In this document: piece by piece, positions 1 through 11,074 of the stretch
How the letters are laid out: each line of letters begins with the position of its first letter
How positions within the stretch are numbered: the stretch's first letter is position 1
NCBI RefSeq assembly: GCF_000340215.1
Contig: NW_006921540.1
Coordinates: forward strand, 3,735,402 to 3,799,401
Length of the DNA: 64,000 nucleotides
Direction of reading: 5' to 3'
DNA from: Pseudocercospora fijiensis CIRAD86
Taxonomy: Eukaryota > Ascomycota > Dothideomycetes > Mycosphaerellales > Mycosphaerellaceae
The notes under the pieces: model-generated
The model's database searches: none
Told to the model about the DNA's origin: nothing
The model's input: only the letters and a program-made list of their open reading frames with translations
Made by a program: the position numbers and the translations under genes

Positions 1-515
1 AGCGTTCTTAATAGTACTTACTATTAGCGTTCCGAATTAGACTTTCTATACGCGTTCCGGATAGTACTTACTATACGCGTTCCGGATAGTACTTACTATA
101 CGCGTTCCGGATAGGACTTAGTATATACGTTTCGGATTAGAATTACTATATAGCGTGTTCTAAATAAAACTTAGTATAAGCGTTATAGATAGTAGTACTA
201 ACTATTAGCGCTCCCGATTAGAGTTACTATACGCGTTCTAAATAGTACTTAGTATTATAAGTATTCTAAATTAGAATTCCTATAAGTATTTTAGATTAAA
301 ATTACTTTAGGCGTTTTAGATTAGACTTACTATACGCCTTATAGATAGTACTTACTATAAGCGTTCCTACTTAGAAAGAACTATATACTATAGATATTTC
401 GAATAGTACTCGCTGTAGGTATTCCGGATAGTAATTACTATAGGCGTATTCCGGAAGTAGTTACTTTAGATATTTTAGACTATCTTACTATAAGCGTTTC
501 TAATAGTAATCTAGC
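1..515. repeat. Degenerate minisatellite
   Basis: The window opens with many diverged copies of a unit of about 25 bp close to CGCGTTCCGGATAGTACTTA plus CTATA. Most differences between copies are transitions, and TA dinucleotides are very frequent, as expected of a tandem array hit by RIP. The array runs off the left edge, so its full length is unknown. The following 200 bp, to the first gene remnant, shows nothing recognisable. Confidence 0.85.
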
Positions 516-729
516 TCACCCTACCCCGCTCGTCGCCTTAGCCTTTACTTATAGCTCTTCGGCCTTTACTTGTGGCTCTTCGAGCCACATAAACACTAGT
601 GCCTATAGTAAGAAACTTCCGTAGAAACATCCTATCATCACTACCTCACTCGATTACTTTCATTCCGAATCATTTGGCAATTTCCGAGTTGTATTAATAT
701 ACCTTCAACATCAAGCTAGATAGAGGTTC

Positions 730-1096
730 ATGCAAACCGGTCCATCCTACATTCGCTCAGCCCTTGGATCCCTTCCATCCAGCAGCAAACCATGCCCTCC
801 AAACCCACCCCCAACCCCTCAGTCCCAGGCGAGGATTCGAAAGGAGCTCAAAGCTGCGAATCAGAAGTTGTTGATTGGGGCGGTTGGGTTGATTACTGAG
901 GCTGAGCAGGCGAGGGATATTGTGAATGGGACGGAGGGCAAGATAGTGGCGAAGGCGATGAGCGAGGGCAGAGAACCGATGGCTGATGTGATCTTGGTGA
1001 ATCGACAAAGAGTGGGTATTGAAGGTCGCTTGGAGACTGGGTGTGGATGTTACTTGGCTAAGTCAATTCTTGAGGGTGAGGGTTCCTGAGCTTTGA
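730..1096 (+). pseudogene. Old yellow enzyme (NADH:flavin oxidoreductase) C-terminal remnant
   Basis: The open frame contains KLLIGAVGLITEAEQARDIV followed by ADVILVNRQ, the C-terminal beta/alpha signature of the OYE TIM barrel, which binds the FMN phosphate. After about position 1010 homology continues in another frame (EWVLKVAWRLGVDVTW, stop at 1094-1096), so the end of the domain is frameshifted. The N-terminal two thirds of the barrel are missing; upstream there is only the minisatellite and an unrecognisable 200 bp. The fragment is therefore 5'-truncated and frameshifted. Family identity comes from the motif; loss of function is inferred from the missing part. Confidence 0.75.
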
Positions 1097-1339
1097 GCAT
1101 GGCCACGGTGGCCGAAGGTGCGCCAAGGCATTAGACTGCACACTCGGGCTTAGCAGATGGCTATCTCAGATGCCGCTCTTGTCTTCCAGACTCGCCCCAT
1201 TCCTTGCCTCTCTTTTCAAGCACGGACCTCTATCTCTTTCTTGGCACTGTTGGAGATTTCCGCTGTTTACATTTCCAGTTGTTCCAGAGACTTCTGGCAT
1301 CACCACCGCAGTGATCGCTGAGTCGTCATCACCAAGGTG

Positions 1340-1975
1340 ATGGTCCCAACCCCAATTACTGGCCAAGACGCTGACATACCTACGTCCAAGATGGCCGCCA
1401 ACCCTCACTCCGCTGGAGCACGTGTTGCCGGCACATTCGAGCTGCTCGAGCAGATCCTCAGAAATGTGCTGGAGAGGCCAAATTCATCATCCAGAATCAT
1501 TCGGCGCGCCCTCGTCAGCCAGCGTGTGAGCCGGGCATTTCGCGACACCATTGCCAACTCGCCACATCTTCAGAGGGAACTCTGGTTCACGATGCCCGAC
1601 CCACCATTGCCGCGCCACGACCTCAACCCATTGACTTCCTGGGAACACATCAGTCTGAGCGAAGGCACGTATTTGCGCGTCAGGCCGGATGACTGGGAAC
1701 AGGTTGGGCACCTGGTCATGAACCGGGTCAGATGCCTTCCAGAACTCGAGGATGCCAGCACCGCCAAGCATGGCTCCTGGCGGCGGATGTACCTCTACCA
1801 GCATGCATACAGTATCGACCGCGTAAAGTATTGCACCGATCTTTACCGGCGTGATTACAACTTCTGCCGCGTAAAGTCTTGCAGCGAACTTGAGCAGGAG
1901 AAGACTCACGAGAAGACCTTCGAGAAGAAGTTGGAGAACCCGACGCTTGGGCAGCTATTCGATGCAGTGTTTTAA
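1340..1975 (+). CDS. F-box-like domain protein, small
   Basis: An open frame of 211 codons from the ATG at 1340; a second in-frame ATG at 1391 (MAANPHSAGARVAGTFELLE) may be the real start. The segment TFELLEQILRNVLE followed by ALVSQRVSRAFRDTIANSP resembles the F-box-like helices of a lineage-expanded family of small Dothideomycete proteins. These often have the same layout: F-box, then LQRELWF, a mid-region SWRRMYL motif and a C-terminal TLGQLFDAV motif, all visible here. F-box proteins usually dock onto SKP1 in SCF ubiquitin ligases; a substrate cannot be guessed. The last 40 residues are rich in Glu and Lys. A decayed paralogue lies downstream at 2399. Confidence 0.7.
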   Translation: MVPTPITGQDADIPTSKMAANPHSAGARVAGTFELLEQILRNVLERPNSSSRIIRRALVSQRVSRAFRDTIANSPHLQRELWFTMPDPPLPRHDLNPLTSWEHISLSEGTYLRVRPDDWEQVGHLVMNRVRCLPELEDASTAKHGSWRRMYLYQHAYSIDRVKYCTDLYRRDYNFCRVKSCSELEQEKTHEKTFEKKLENPTLGQLFDAVF

Positions 1976-2398
1976 AGGCTCCGCCGTGTGCCATAGCCGA
2001 GAGCATATGGGCATCTAGGGAATGCTGAGATTGTACGAAGCCCTGGGATGATCCTAAGTGGTGGTATCTGGTCGAGGATCGCGAGGAAAGCAAGCTGTTT
2101 CACTCAACTTGAGGTGAAGGATTCGATATCTGCTCGGGGAAAGATTCTTCAGGTTCCATGGTAGCCGACGGGAATTGGTAAAGTTTCCACGTGTTGACCA
2201 ACACTGGTCGTCGTTCCCGCTTCTCCATTTCGCACTTGCCTGTTGCTGCAAAGAGACTCGGCCTGTTCCCGGCGAATCGTCGTGACTGCAAACTTCATCT
2301 TTTCCCTTTTAATACCAAAATCGACACGCCCGAAAACAAACACACGGTCTGTTTCACGTCGCTATGATGGGATGTTGTGATCTCTGACAAATTCGGGT
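1976..2398. other. Intergenic, no gene seen
   Basis: Normal-composition spacer between the F-box-like gene and its degenerate paralogue. Short open frames on the minus strand have no recognisable similarity. No tandem repeat or RIP-like bias is evident. Confidence 0.5.
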
Positions 2399-2907
2399 AT
2401 GACGAACATCAACACATCCGCCGGCGCGCGCCAACACCTTCGAACTGCTCGAACATATCTCACTCGACGTCACCGATGGAGAGGCTGCCCGACTTCTCAT
2501 ATACGGTATCCGTACCGTTCTGCTGAGCCAAAGTGTGAACAAGACATTCCGGGACACCATTACCAACTCGCCTCCACTTCAAAGAGAACTCTACTTCGCC
2601 CTGCCTTCCAACAAGGAAAAGTGCGGAGCGCTCCACCGCTTTCTTTCCGAACCGTCTCGATCAGCCAACGGCCCGCATTTCGAAGTCTACGTGAAACAAT
2701 ACGGGAAGGAGGATGCCGGCGCCGCTCTCGCCGTGGTCTTCAAATCCTTCGGGCGATTTGCAGCACGCACGGCGTTCGTGGAGTGGTCTTGGCGAAAGAT
2801 GGAGTTGTGCAAAGGTGCTTGCGGAGTGATCTCTGTTGAGACGAGCAGCCGTGTGATTTGATCGAGATCCCAAAGTCGGAGAGCTTTTCGACATTGTGGA
2901 AGAATGA
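2399..2907 (+). pseudogene. F-box-like paralogue with two frameshifts
   Basis: The ATG at 2399 opens MTNINTSAGAR, but the F-box-like segment (NTFELLEHISLDV, later SVNKTFRDTITNSPPLQREL) reads in a different frame, which is blocked by a stop at 2400-2402. The switch falls in the GCGCGCGCC run near 2430. The mid-region motif EWSWRKMEL is in the second frame. The C-terminal family motif (DPKVGELFDIVEE, stop at 2905-2907) is in a third register after about 2860. It aligns by eye with the gene at 1340 throughout, so this is a tandem duplicate that has decayed by small indels, not by RIP. Confidence 0.65.
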
Positions 2908-3193
2908 CGACTAGCTTTCCAGCAACGGTGGTGATATCGGGCGGAGAAAGCGCGAGGGATTGCCAGATTGGTCAAGCTGATTGGGCAGAAGAAGGGAGAA
3001 GAGCAGTTGAGCGCGGAACGAGCGTTAGGAAGATGTGGGTCAAAGCAGTTGCATGGACTGGTGAGTTTTGATTTTGAGCCATTATTGGAAAGGCTCTCAA
3101 GGCCGTATTACTTGGATCATTAGTGTCGAGTGCGCGTTGAAGTAGCCGGCGAGAAGCATCGGCATCAGGAGGCAGTCCAATATTTCCAACACC

Positions 3194-4270
3194 TCAACCT
3201 CTATTGATCGTATTTCCACTCCCCTTAGGATTGGCTTCCACATACTCATCCCACTCCCTTGCCTTATACGTCGCCTGATCTGCAGCATCCATGTCATCCT
3301 CGTCCACCACCTTCTGCTGCCGACTTGCCTCTCCACCTCCATCAATCATACCACCTCTTCTCCTTTCTTCCTCCAGATACTCATCAATCGTCATAGTCGG
3401 CAAGCTATGGTCCGGCCTAAAAACACCCTGCCTCATCTCATCCCTTGCAAGCAGCGTAAAAGGCCTCAAAGGCTTCCCACTCTTATCAAGCAACGGACCC
3501 TTCATACCCGCCGAAAGATGTGAACGCCCATCAAGACGGTCCCTGTACCCTTTATCAAACCTCGCACGCTCCCGCTCTCGAGTGTCGCTGGGTCCCTGCC
3601 CATTCTGCGGTTGAGCAGGCGGAGGAGCTTTCGACAGAATATGCAGTTCCTGCGCGATCCCTTCCAAACTCGCAAAGCTTTGATGCGCACAATACGCAAT
3701 CTCCGTCAATTGGATTTCCCGTGCTTGACTATCATCTTCCTGCACTAATCTCGGATTTTGGCGAAGAAATTCTAGCTTTTGCTTCAAGGACTTCTCTTCT
3801 TTGAATCTGCGAATTTTGGTTTCTCTTCGTAGGGCGGCGTCTGCTGTGCTGGCTGTGGAGAATGTGGTGGGTGAGTCGTGGTATTGTTCTAGGAGTTGTG
3901 CGTCGTCTTTCGAGAGGATGTCGTAGTTGTCGAGTTGTTTGAGGTAGCGTTCGTAATGTCGTTGGGCTCGTTCGAGGTTGGCTTTGCGGTGCTCGAAGCC
4001 GGTGTTGAGTTTCTGTACGAGCTCTGCTATTCGGTGGTGGAGGAGCAGGTATTGAAGGTCTGCTGTGCCGATGTCTTCGAGGGATTCGTTTGGTGAGAAG
4101 AGTGAGATTTGCTCGGCGAGCTTTATGCATTCTTCGTAGAGCTGGATGGCCGCGGTGAGGTTGTCTTGGAAGCTCGCTGAGTTTGAGTCGAAGCTGTTTT
4201 CGATGCTTGTGCGTTTCTGCTCGGCGTCGCTGTAGACTGAGCGGAGGGACCTTTGCTCGTTCTCTGCCAT
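3194..4270 (-). CDS. TAP42/alpha-4 family PP2A regulatory protein
   Basis: A single-exon protein of 358 residues, the usual length for this family. The N-terminal half is helical and rich in charged residues, consistent with the TPR-like bundle of Tap42. The C-terminal half contains DKSGKPLRPFTLL and the family hallmark MTIDEYLEEERRRGGMI near residues 295-310. Family knowledge: Tap42/IGBP1 binds PP2A-type catalytic subunits and acts downstream of TORC1. The gene is divergent from dcl1, with about 320 bp between start codons. The start is the first ATG (MAENEQRSL). The C-terminus ends soon after a KAREWDEYVE segment, as in other fungal members. Confidence 0.9.
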   Translation of the reverse strand: MAENEQRSLRSVYSDAEQKRTSIENSFDSNSASFQDNLTAAIQLYEECIKLAEQISLFSPNESLEDIGTADLQYLLLHHRIAELVQKLNTGFEHRKANLERAQRHYERYLKQLDNYDILSKDDAQLLEQYHDSPTTFSTASTADAALRRETKIRRFKEEKSLKQKLEFLRQNPRLVQEDDSQAREIQLTEIAYCAHQSFASLEGIAQELHILSKAPPPAQPQNGQGPSDTRERERARFDKGYRDRLDGRSHLSAGMKGPLLDKSGKPLRPFTLLARDEMRQGVFRPDHSLPTMTIDEYLEEERRRGGMIDGGGEASRQQKVVDEDDMDAADQATYKAREWDEYVEANPKGSGNTINRG

Positions 4271-4590
4271 CTTGGGATGCTGCTGCAGGTGAAGGGTGAA
4301 GCTGATCTTACATCAGCTTGCTTCTGAAGTTGAGCTCGCCCCACGACGGAGCTCACTCCGTAGAACTACCAATCAGCACCACTTCCACTACGACCACAAA
4401 CAAACGCGACAACTCCGTCGCAGCAGCAAGCAGTCGGGCTGCTGTACGACTCCACATGCGCGCGGGAGTCATCCACATGTGATGAGACGAGTCGCACATT
4501 GCTCACAGACAGCCTGAGCTGTTTGACTAACACGATAAGAACACGACCACACACTTGGACGCGTCGCCGTCGCCTTGACAGTCCGGCATC
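4271..4590. promoter_or_regulatory. Divergent intergenic promoter region (TAP42 / dcl1)
   Basis: The two start codons lie head to head across 320 bp, so both promoters must lie here or overlap the neighbouring 5' ends. No TATA box or named binding site stands out. The sequence is of normal composition, with no sign of RIP. Confidence 0.5.
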
Positions 4591-7500
4591 ATGGGCGCGC
4601 CGAATATAGCAGATCCGCCCGAGAGCGAGCAGGCCGATGAGGATGGCTTTATGGGGTCTGGGGATGAAGACGATGGCATGCCAACCGCCGCCGGCCCCAT
4701 CACCTGGAAGGAGAAACGCAGAGCACAGAAGGCCATTTTCGACACATGGATCACGAGCTCCGCCGGACAAGAAGCGCTGAAGCCCAAGAACCGCGATGGG
4801 AAGCCCAAGTCTGGTCTCGATGAAGAGCAGTCGGTGCACTCCTTACTTGCGCAGCAGCAGCGCGACACGCAGATTGTGAAGAACCCTCGCGAGTATCAGA
4901 TTGAACTGTTCGAGCGTGCAAAGCAGGAGAATACCATCGCGGTCCTCGACACGGGCTCAGGCAAGACATTGATTGCAGTCTTGCTTCTTCGATGGATCAT
5001 TGACCACGAGATTGAGAACCGTGCCAAGGGATCTCAAGCAAAGATCTCGTTCTTTCTGGTGGCAAGCGTGACTTTGGTATACCAGCAATTTGCAGTGCTC
5101 GAGACCAACCTTGATCACAAGGTCGCCAGACTTTGTGGAGCCGACAATACTGACAGATGGGACAAGACTCGTTGGATGAAGGAGTGCTACGAGAACAAGG
5201 CAATCGTCTGTACTGCCGAGATTCTGTTCCAAGCACTTTCCTTTGGCTACCTCACTATGAAGCAGATCAATCTCCTCATTTTCGACGAGGCGCACCATAC
5301 CAAGAAGAACCATTCATACGCGAGGTACGTCAGCCTCCTATTACATCATGTTCACAGCTTACCACCCGCAGAATCATCAAGGACTTCTATCTCGAAGAAG
5401 AAGTACACGATCGACCACGTATCTTCGGCATGACCGCCAGTCCCATCGATGCCAAAATGGATGTCATCCAAGCCGCGCACGAGCTCGAGGCACTCCTTGA
5501 TTCGAAAATCGCCACCACATCCGACATGAGCTTATCGAGCGCTATCAAGAAGCCCAAGGAACAAATTATGAGATATCCCTCTCTTCCCCAGGCCGGCTTC
5601 GAGACGCCGCTTTTACAAGCCGTTAGAGCCCGCTACAGCGACATGACTCAATTCACCAAAATCTTTACCCGTGCCGCCGAAGTTGCGCGACACCTGGGCT
5701 CGTGGTGTGCAGATTTCTATCTGCTTGACTGCCTTTCTGACGAGAAGTCTAAGAGATACAAGCTTGCTGCGGAGCAGAAGTTCCACGCGCGCAATGCAGG
5801 TCGAGAAGTGGCTGCCCTTGACCGTGCCTTGAAGCGCATCGATGCTGCAGTGGCCTTTGCACAAGAGCATCGAAATATCCTCGACACGGAAATCACGAGA
5901 GATCGTATCAGCTCGAAGGTCTATGAGCTCTACAGATATCTTGCTGAGCAGTTCGAGCGGCCATCGAGCAACCGCTGCATTGTGTTTGTTGACAAACGCT
6001 ACACTGCCCGCCTTCTGAACAGCCTCTTTCAGCGGATCAAGTCTCCACACATGAAGTCAACATTCTTGATTGGCTCTGGTAACACCGGCCAGGACGAAGA
6101 CAACTTCTCGTTTCGTCAGCAGGTTATGGTTCTACTGAAATTCCGCAAGGGTGATCTAAACTGCCTTTTCGCTACGTCCGTGGCGGAGGAGGGTCTTGAT
6201 GTGCCCGACTGCAATCTCATCATCCGCTTCGACATGTACGCCACGATGATCCAGTACGTCCAATCGCGCGGTCGTGCTCGCAATCAGAATTCCAAATTCA
6301 TCCATATGGTGGAGAACGGCAACTCGATACACAAGGAAACAGTGAACGAAGTGCGGTACGCTGAGCTGAGCATGAGGGCGTACTGCGACCAGCTTCCTGA
6401 GGATCGCAAGCTTCAAGGCAATTCGGATAGCATTGAAGCATTGATGGAACGAGAGAGGAATATGGAGGTCCGCGTGGATCCCGTCTCAAAGGCCAAGCTG
6501 ACGTACGGCAATGCACTGAACATCCTGGCTACATTTGTATCCGCAATACCTACCGACGGTCACGAGATGCAGCATCCCACCTATGTCGTGTCTTCCCGCG
6601 GGCAGAAGTTCGTTTGCGAGGTCGTGCTGCCCGGCAACTCTCCACTTCGATCCATGATTGGCAAAGTCCACCAAAAGAAGACACTAGCGAAGCGATCAGC
6701 TGCCTTCGAGGCGGTTATCGAGTTGAGGAAGAAATCGTGGATCAACGAGAACCTTATGCCGGTATATCAGAGGAAGCTTCCTGCTATGCGAAACGCGCTA
6801 CTAGCTGTGGACATGAAGAAGACCAACCAGTATGCCATGCGCATCAAACCAAAGATTTGGGCCGAACAGCGAGGCACATTGCCCGTGCAACTCTGGATCA
6901 CAGTCATCGATTTCCCGGAGAAGCTTGATCGTGTTCATCAGCCTATCGCATTCTTGACGAGAACACAGATGCCGCAATTTCCTTCTTTTCCAATCTACCT
7001 TAATGACGGACGCGCGACCACCGTCAAATCCGCCGACCTAGGAGCTCCGCTACTCGTGGATCAAGAGCGGCTTAAGAAGCTGACTGCATTCACATTCCGC
7101 GTCTTCCGCGATGTGTTCAGCAAGACCTATGAAGAGGATGCGGCCAAGCTGTCGTACTGGCTCGCGCCTGCCACTCTTCTGCTGTCTACCGACCAGGCAT
7201 CATCAGCCCATAACATTGACCCCATGACGGCCATCGACTGGCGTCTCCTGGAGGATGTTCTCGATAACGACGAGTACAAGTGGACTCCAAGTACGCCACA
7301 CGATCGCTTTGTCGACAAGTTCATTGTGGACATGTTCGATGGGAGTCGCAAATTCTACTCCATAGGCGTCGACAGCTCGTTGCACCAAGACGATCCCATT
7401 CCAGAGCATGCTAGCAAGGGCAAAGGCAATCGAGGCGGCAGTATCATGAACTACAGCGTCAGTCTATGGAAAAAGTCTCGACAAGCAAGGGTTTGGTCCC

Positions 7501-9275
7501 AAAATCAGCCAGTCGTGGAAGCGGACATTGTACTTCAACGCCGCAACATGCTCGCACCACCAGAACAAAAAGAATTGGCGCCCGTCACAAAAGCTTACAT
7601 TGTGCCGGAGCCGCTGCGTATCTCTGCAATCACCCCAAACGTTGCAGCTTCATGTTTCGTGTGGCCGGCGATCGCTCACCGATTCGAATCTTGTCTCATT
7701 AGTATCGAGGGGTGTGAAGCGGTCGGGGTGACATGCGGGCCAGAATTCGCATTGGCAGCCTTTACCAAGGACTCCGACAATCAAGGAGAGCACGAAGCTG
7801 AGGAGCGTGTCAACTTTCAACGCGGCATGGGCGAGAATTACGAGCGCCTCGAGTTCATCGGCGATACATTCCTCAAGACAGCGACAACAATCTCCACCTT
7901 CATCATGAACCCCAATGAGAACGAATTCGAGTTTCACGTCCGGCGTATGCTGATGCTTTGCAACAAGAATCTATACCAGACTGCACTTCAGCTTAAGCTT
8001 TACGAGTACATCCGAAGCTTGGCATTCAATCGGAGATACTGGTATCCAGAAGGATTGAAGTTGCTGGTTGGTACAGGAGTTGTCAAGGGCCAGGAAAAAG
8101 AGATGTACCACGAGCCTCGCGAAGTCGGACTTGGCGAGAAGACCATCGCGGACGTCTGCGAGGCATTGATTGGTGCCGCTTACCTGAGTCACGACAAGCC
8201 TGGAGAGGCGTGGGAGCCAGAGCATTGGCGAGACGCTGTTCGTGCTGTCACAAAGCTAGTCAAGAGTGACGATCACAAGATGCAAACCTGGCAGGATTAC
8301 ATCGATGCATACGACAAGCCTGCGTACCAGACAGGCGAATCAACCGCAGTACAGAAGGACCTGGCGCTGAGGGTCGAGAAGGAGCATGCGTATACTTTCA
8401 CGTATCCACGCCTGCTGTACTCCGCCTTCATGCATCCTTCAGTACCGTACATGTACGAGAAAGTACCAAGCTACCAGCGTCTGGAGTTCTTGGGCGATGC
8501 CCTTCTCGACATGGCGAGCATCACCTATCTCTTCTACAAGTACCCAGACAAGGACCCGCAATGGCTTACCGAGCACAAGATGGCCATGGTCAGCAACAAG
8601 TTCCTGGGCGCACTGTGCGTCGACATCGGCTTCCACAAGCATCTGCGTCACCATCACGCCACCCTCGAGCACCAAGTTCGCGACTACGCGACCGAACTTC
8701 TTGAGGCCAAGCGCATTGCGGGTAAGGGCTGTGTTGATTACTGGACTACCGTCTCCGATCCACCAAAGTGCCTTCCGGATATTGTCGAGGCATATATTGG
8801 AGCCATGTTCATTGACTCCAACTTCGATTACAACCAGGTACAACGCTTCTTCGAAGAACACGTCAAGTGCTACTTCGGCGACATGACTATCTACGACAGC
8901 TTCGCCAACAACCATCCTTGCACGCACCTTCATAACATGCTCCAGACGACCTTCGGCTGTGTGGACTATCGGCTCATGGCTCGTGAGCTTCCTAGCGTCG
9001 ACGGCATGGAGAGAAAGGATGTCGTGGCTGTGGTTATGGTTCATGACAAGATCATTGCACATTCCGCTGGCAAGTCTGGTAGATATGCGAAACTTCGCGC
9101 TGCTAACAAGGCTTTGGAGAAGCTGGACGGAAAGCTTCTTCCTGACTTTCGTGCTGAGTTCGGATGTGATTGCAGGGAGGATGAAGAGGGCAGAATTGTC
9201 CTGGCGAAGGATCTTGACAGTGTTGGAACCAACTCGAAGGAGATCACTGAGACGATGGGGAGCTGTGGTGTGTAG
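4591..9275 (+). CDS. dcl1: Dicer-like protein 1 (ribonuclease III)
   Basis: Two exons, 4591-5324 and 5372-9275. The 47-bp intron begins GTACGT and ends CCGCAG, and splicing restores ARIIKDF; the product is 1545 aa, normal for fungal Dcl1. Domains: DEAD/DEAH helicase with TGSGKT (121-126) and DEAH (232-235); helicase C domain with RGRARN (about 545); Dicer-dimerisation domain (about 625-720); a PAZ-like region (about 890-985, QPVVEADIVLQRRNM); RNase IIIa with ERLEFIGD around E1072 and a later IADVCEALIGAAY; RNase IIIb with QRLEFLGD around E1283 and PDIVEAYIGAMF; a dsRBD-like C-terminus (about 1435-1500) and a final CDC segment. All catalytic signatures are intact. Family role: dicing dsRNA into small RNAs for quelling and antiviral RNAi. 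The unspliced frame ends shortly after the intron start, which supports splicing. Confidence 0.93.
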
Positions 9276-9634
9276 AGGTATGCGATTGAGAGAGCGAAGG
9301 CTTGGCCCTAGGTCGTGTCTAAGGAAATCGGCCTGGAAGTGCATCCTTTGGCCAGGAAAGACCACTTGGCATTGGACATGTCAAAGTGGACGTCAGGAAC
9401 ACAGGACGAGACGATACGTCTTGAAAGCGTTAACTAAATATTCCATCAATTTTTGATAGGAAGTCGAGTCGCGCAAGTCAAACCACCTTGAATGCCTCGG
9501 CTCCAACTCAGCTCGGCACTCAGAGAGCGGCACCTTCTTCATGCTAACAATGTTGGTTTTTAGTATTCGTTTTGTGACTTCGCGGCTATTACATAGACTC
9601 TGATCGTGCCTACGTGAGCCAAGTGCCATTGAAA
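9276..9634. other. Intergenic, 3' region of dcl1 and upstream of hydrolase
   Basis: About 360 bp with no gene or repeat seen. It should hold the dcl1 terminator and the promoter of the following gene, but no specific signal can be named. Confidence 0.5.
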
Positions 9635-10999
9635 ATGGACGACTTCGATCGGAAATTACATCAAGCAACCAAGGACGGCGTACTGCCAGGCACGTGCATC
9701 TTGGCAGCAGACAAAAATGGTAGGCCAAACACTCTTGTCTCTTCAGACACCTCTACTAACTCATCTCCAGGCAAAATTCTTCACTCAATCTCCTCAGGGA
9801 CCTACATCAACAGCTCAATATGGCAATCCCAACTCCCCTCAGAAGGCACCTCAGTCCAAACCAAGCCACTATCCGAAGAACCACAAGTCACAAAGCCCTT
9901 CGGTCCAGATACAGTCTGCTGGATCGCATCCATGACAAAACTCCTAACAACAATCTGCGTAATTAAATGCGTCGAAGATAAACTCTTAAATCTCGACGAC
10001 AACGTCTCCGAAACCTACCTTCCAGAATTCAAAGACATCCAGGTATTAGAACGCATGGAAGAGGACTCAAATGGCGAATCAAAACCTATTCTCCGCCCAG
10101 CAAAAGGCAAAATCACTCTACGCTCCCTCTTGACGCATTCCAGTGGGATTTCCTACGAGTTTATGCATGCGAGACTCTTCGCTTGGAGGCAATGGCATAA
10201 TCAAGATTTGAAAAAACGAGGGATTGAGAAGAGCCATGAAGACCGCACGGAAGTCTCTCACGCTTATCGCGTCCCTTTAGTTTTCGATCCGGAAACGAGT
10301 TGGACGTATGGGTATGGAATCGACTGGGCAGGTGTAGCGGTCGAACGCGCGACGAAATCTCCGCTCGAGGAATTCATGAGGCAGAAGATTTTCTACCCAC
10401 TCGACCTGAACGATACGACATTCGAGCCCGCGAATCATCCTCATCTGACCTCTCGCATCGCGGGTATGATCGTCCGAGACGAAGAGGGAAACCTCGTCCC
10501 ACAAACCCAAACATCTGCGACTTCCCCCATCGGCGGAGTTCGACATGCTGGTGGAGGTGGTTTGGCTTCTACCCCATCCGATTACATCAAAATCCTCGTC
10601 TCCCTTCTCCGAAACGATTCCCTCCTCCTCCGTCCCTCAACCGTCGATCACATGTTCACCCCGCAACTCAAGAATCCCGCACATTTGCAGAAAATGCATG
10701 CGAATCCTGAGGCGTTTGGGTTGGCGGGGAATATTCCGGTCGAGACGAAAGTGGATTTCGGGTTGGGGGGCATTTTGAATTTGGAGGGGATGGGGAATTG
10801 TGGGAGGAAAGAGGGAGGGATGCAGTGGGGTGGGTATCCGAATTTGTTTTGGTGGATTAATCGAACGGAAGGGATTTGTGGGTGTTATTTTACGCAGTTG
10901 GTTCCGCCTGGGGATCCACAGGCTTTTGGCATGTATGTTGAGTTTGAGAAGGCGGTTAATGAGACGTTTGGGCGGAATGGGAGTGGGGCGAAGTTGTAG
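9635..10999 (+). CDS. Beta-lactamase/transpeptidase-fold serine hydrolase (LovD/EstB-like)
   Basis: Probable exons 9635-9719 and 9771-10999, 437 aa. The 51-bp intron (9720-9770) begins GTAGGC, has an ACTAAC branch site and ends CCAG. It is a multiple of three, so the unspliced frame also stays open, but splicing gives the family-like DKNGKILHSISSG. The catalytic SxxK is S82-M-T-K85 (DTVCWIASMTKLLTT). The Tyr motif is YGY at 208-210 (WTYGYGIDWAGVAVE). A late QWGGYPNLFWW replaces the KTG triad, as in class C-like esterases and LovD-type acyltransferases. No signal peptide is seen. Substrate is unknown; beta-lactam hydrolysis should not be assumed. An upstream GTG at 9614 is an unlikely start. 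Confidence 0.85.
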   Translation: MDDFDRKLHQATKDGVLPGTCILAADKNGRPNTLVSSDTSTNSSPGKILHSISSGTYINSSIWQSQLPSEGTSVQTKPLSEEPQVTKPFGPDTVCWIASMTKLLTTICVIKCVEDKLLNLDDNVSETYLPEFKDIQVLERMEEDSNGESKPILRPAKGKITLRSLLTHSSGISYEFMHARLFAWRQWHNQDLKKRGIEKSHEDRTEVSHAYRVPLVFDPETSWTYGYGIDWAGVAVERATKSPLEEFMRQKIFYPLDLNDTTFEPANHPHLTSRIAGMIVRDEEGNLVPQTQTSATSPIGGVRHAGGGGLASTPSDYIKILVSLLRNDSLLLRPSTVDHMFTPQLKNPAHLQKMHANPEAFGLAGNIPVETKVDFGLGGILNLEGMGNCGRKEGGMQWGGYPNLFWWINRTEGICGCYFTQLVPPGDPQAFGMYVEFEKAVNETFGRNGSGAKL

Positions 11000-11074
11000 C
11001 GTTCGATCAGTGGGTTTGTCATGAGAGAGATTTTTTGGTGAGCTGGTTCTATCGTGAATGCACGTGCGGTCGAG

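Noticed and set aside
8439..9365. Long minus-strand open frame of 308 codons over the 3' end of dcl1
   Set aside because: It lies opposite the conserved RNase IIIb and dsRBD coding sequence and has no motif of its own; it is a shadow of dcl1.
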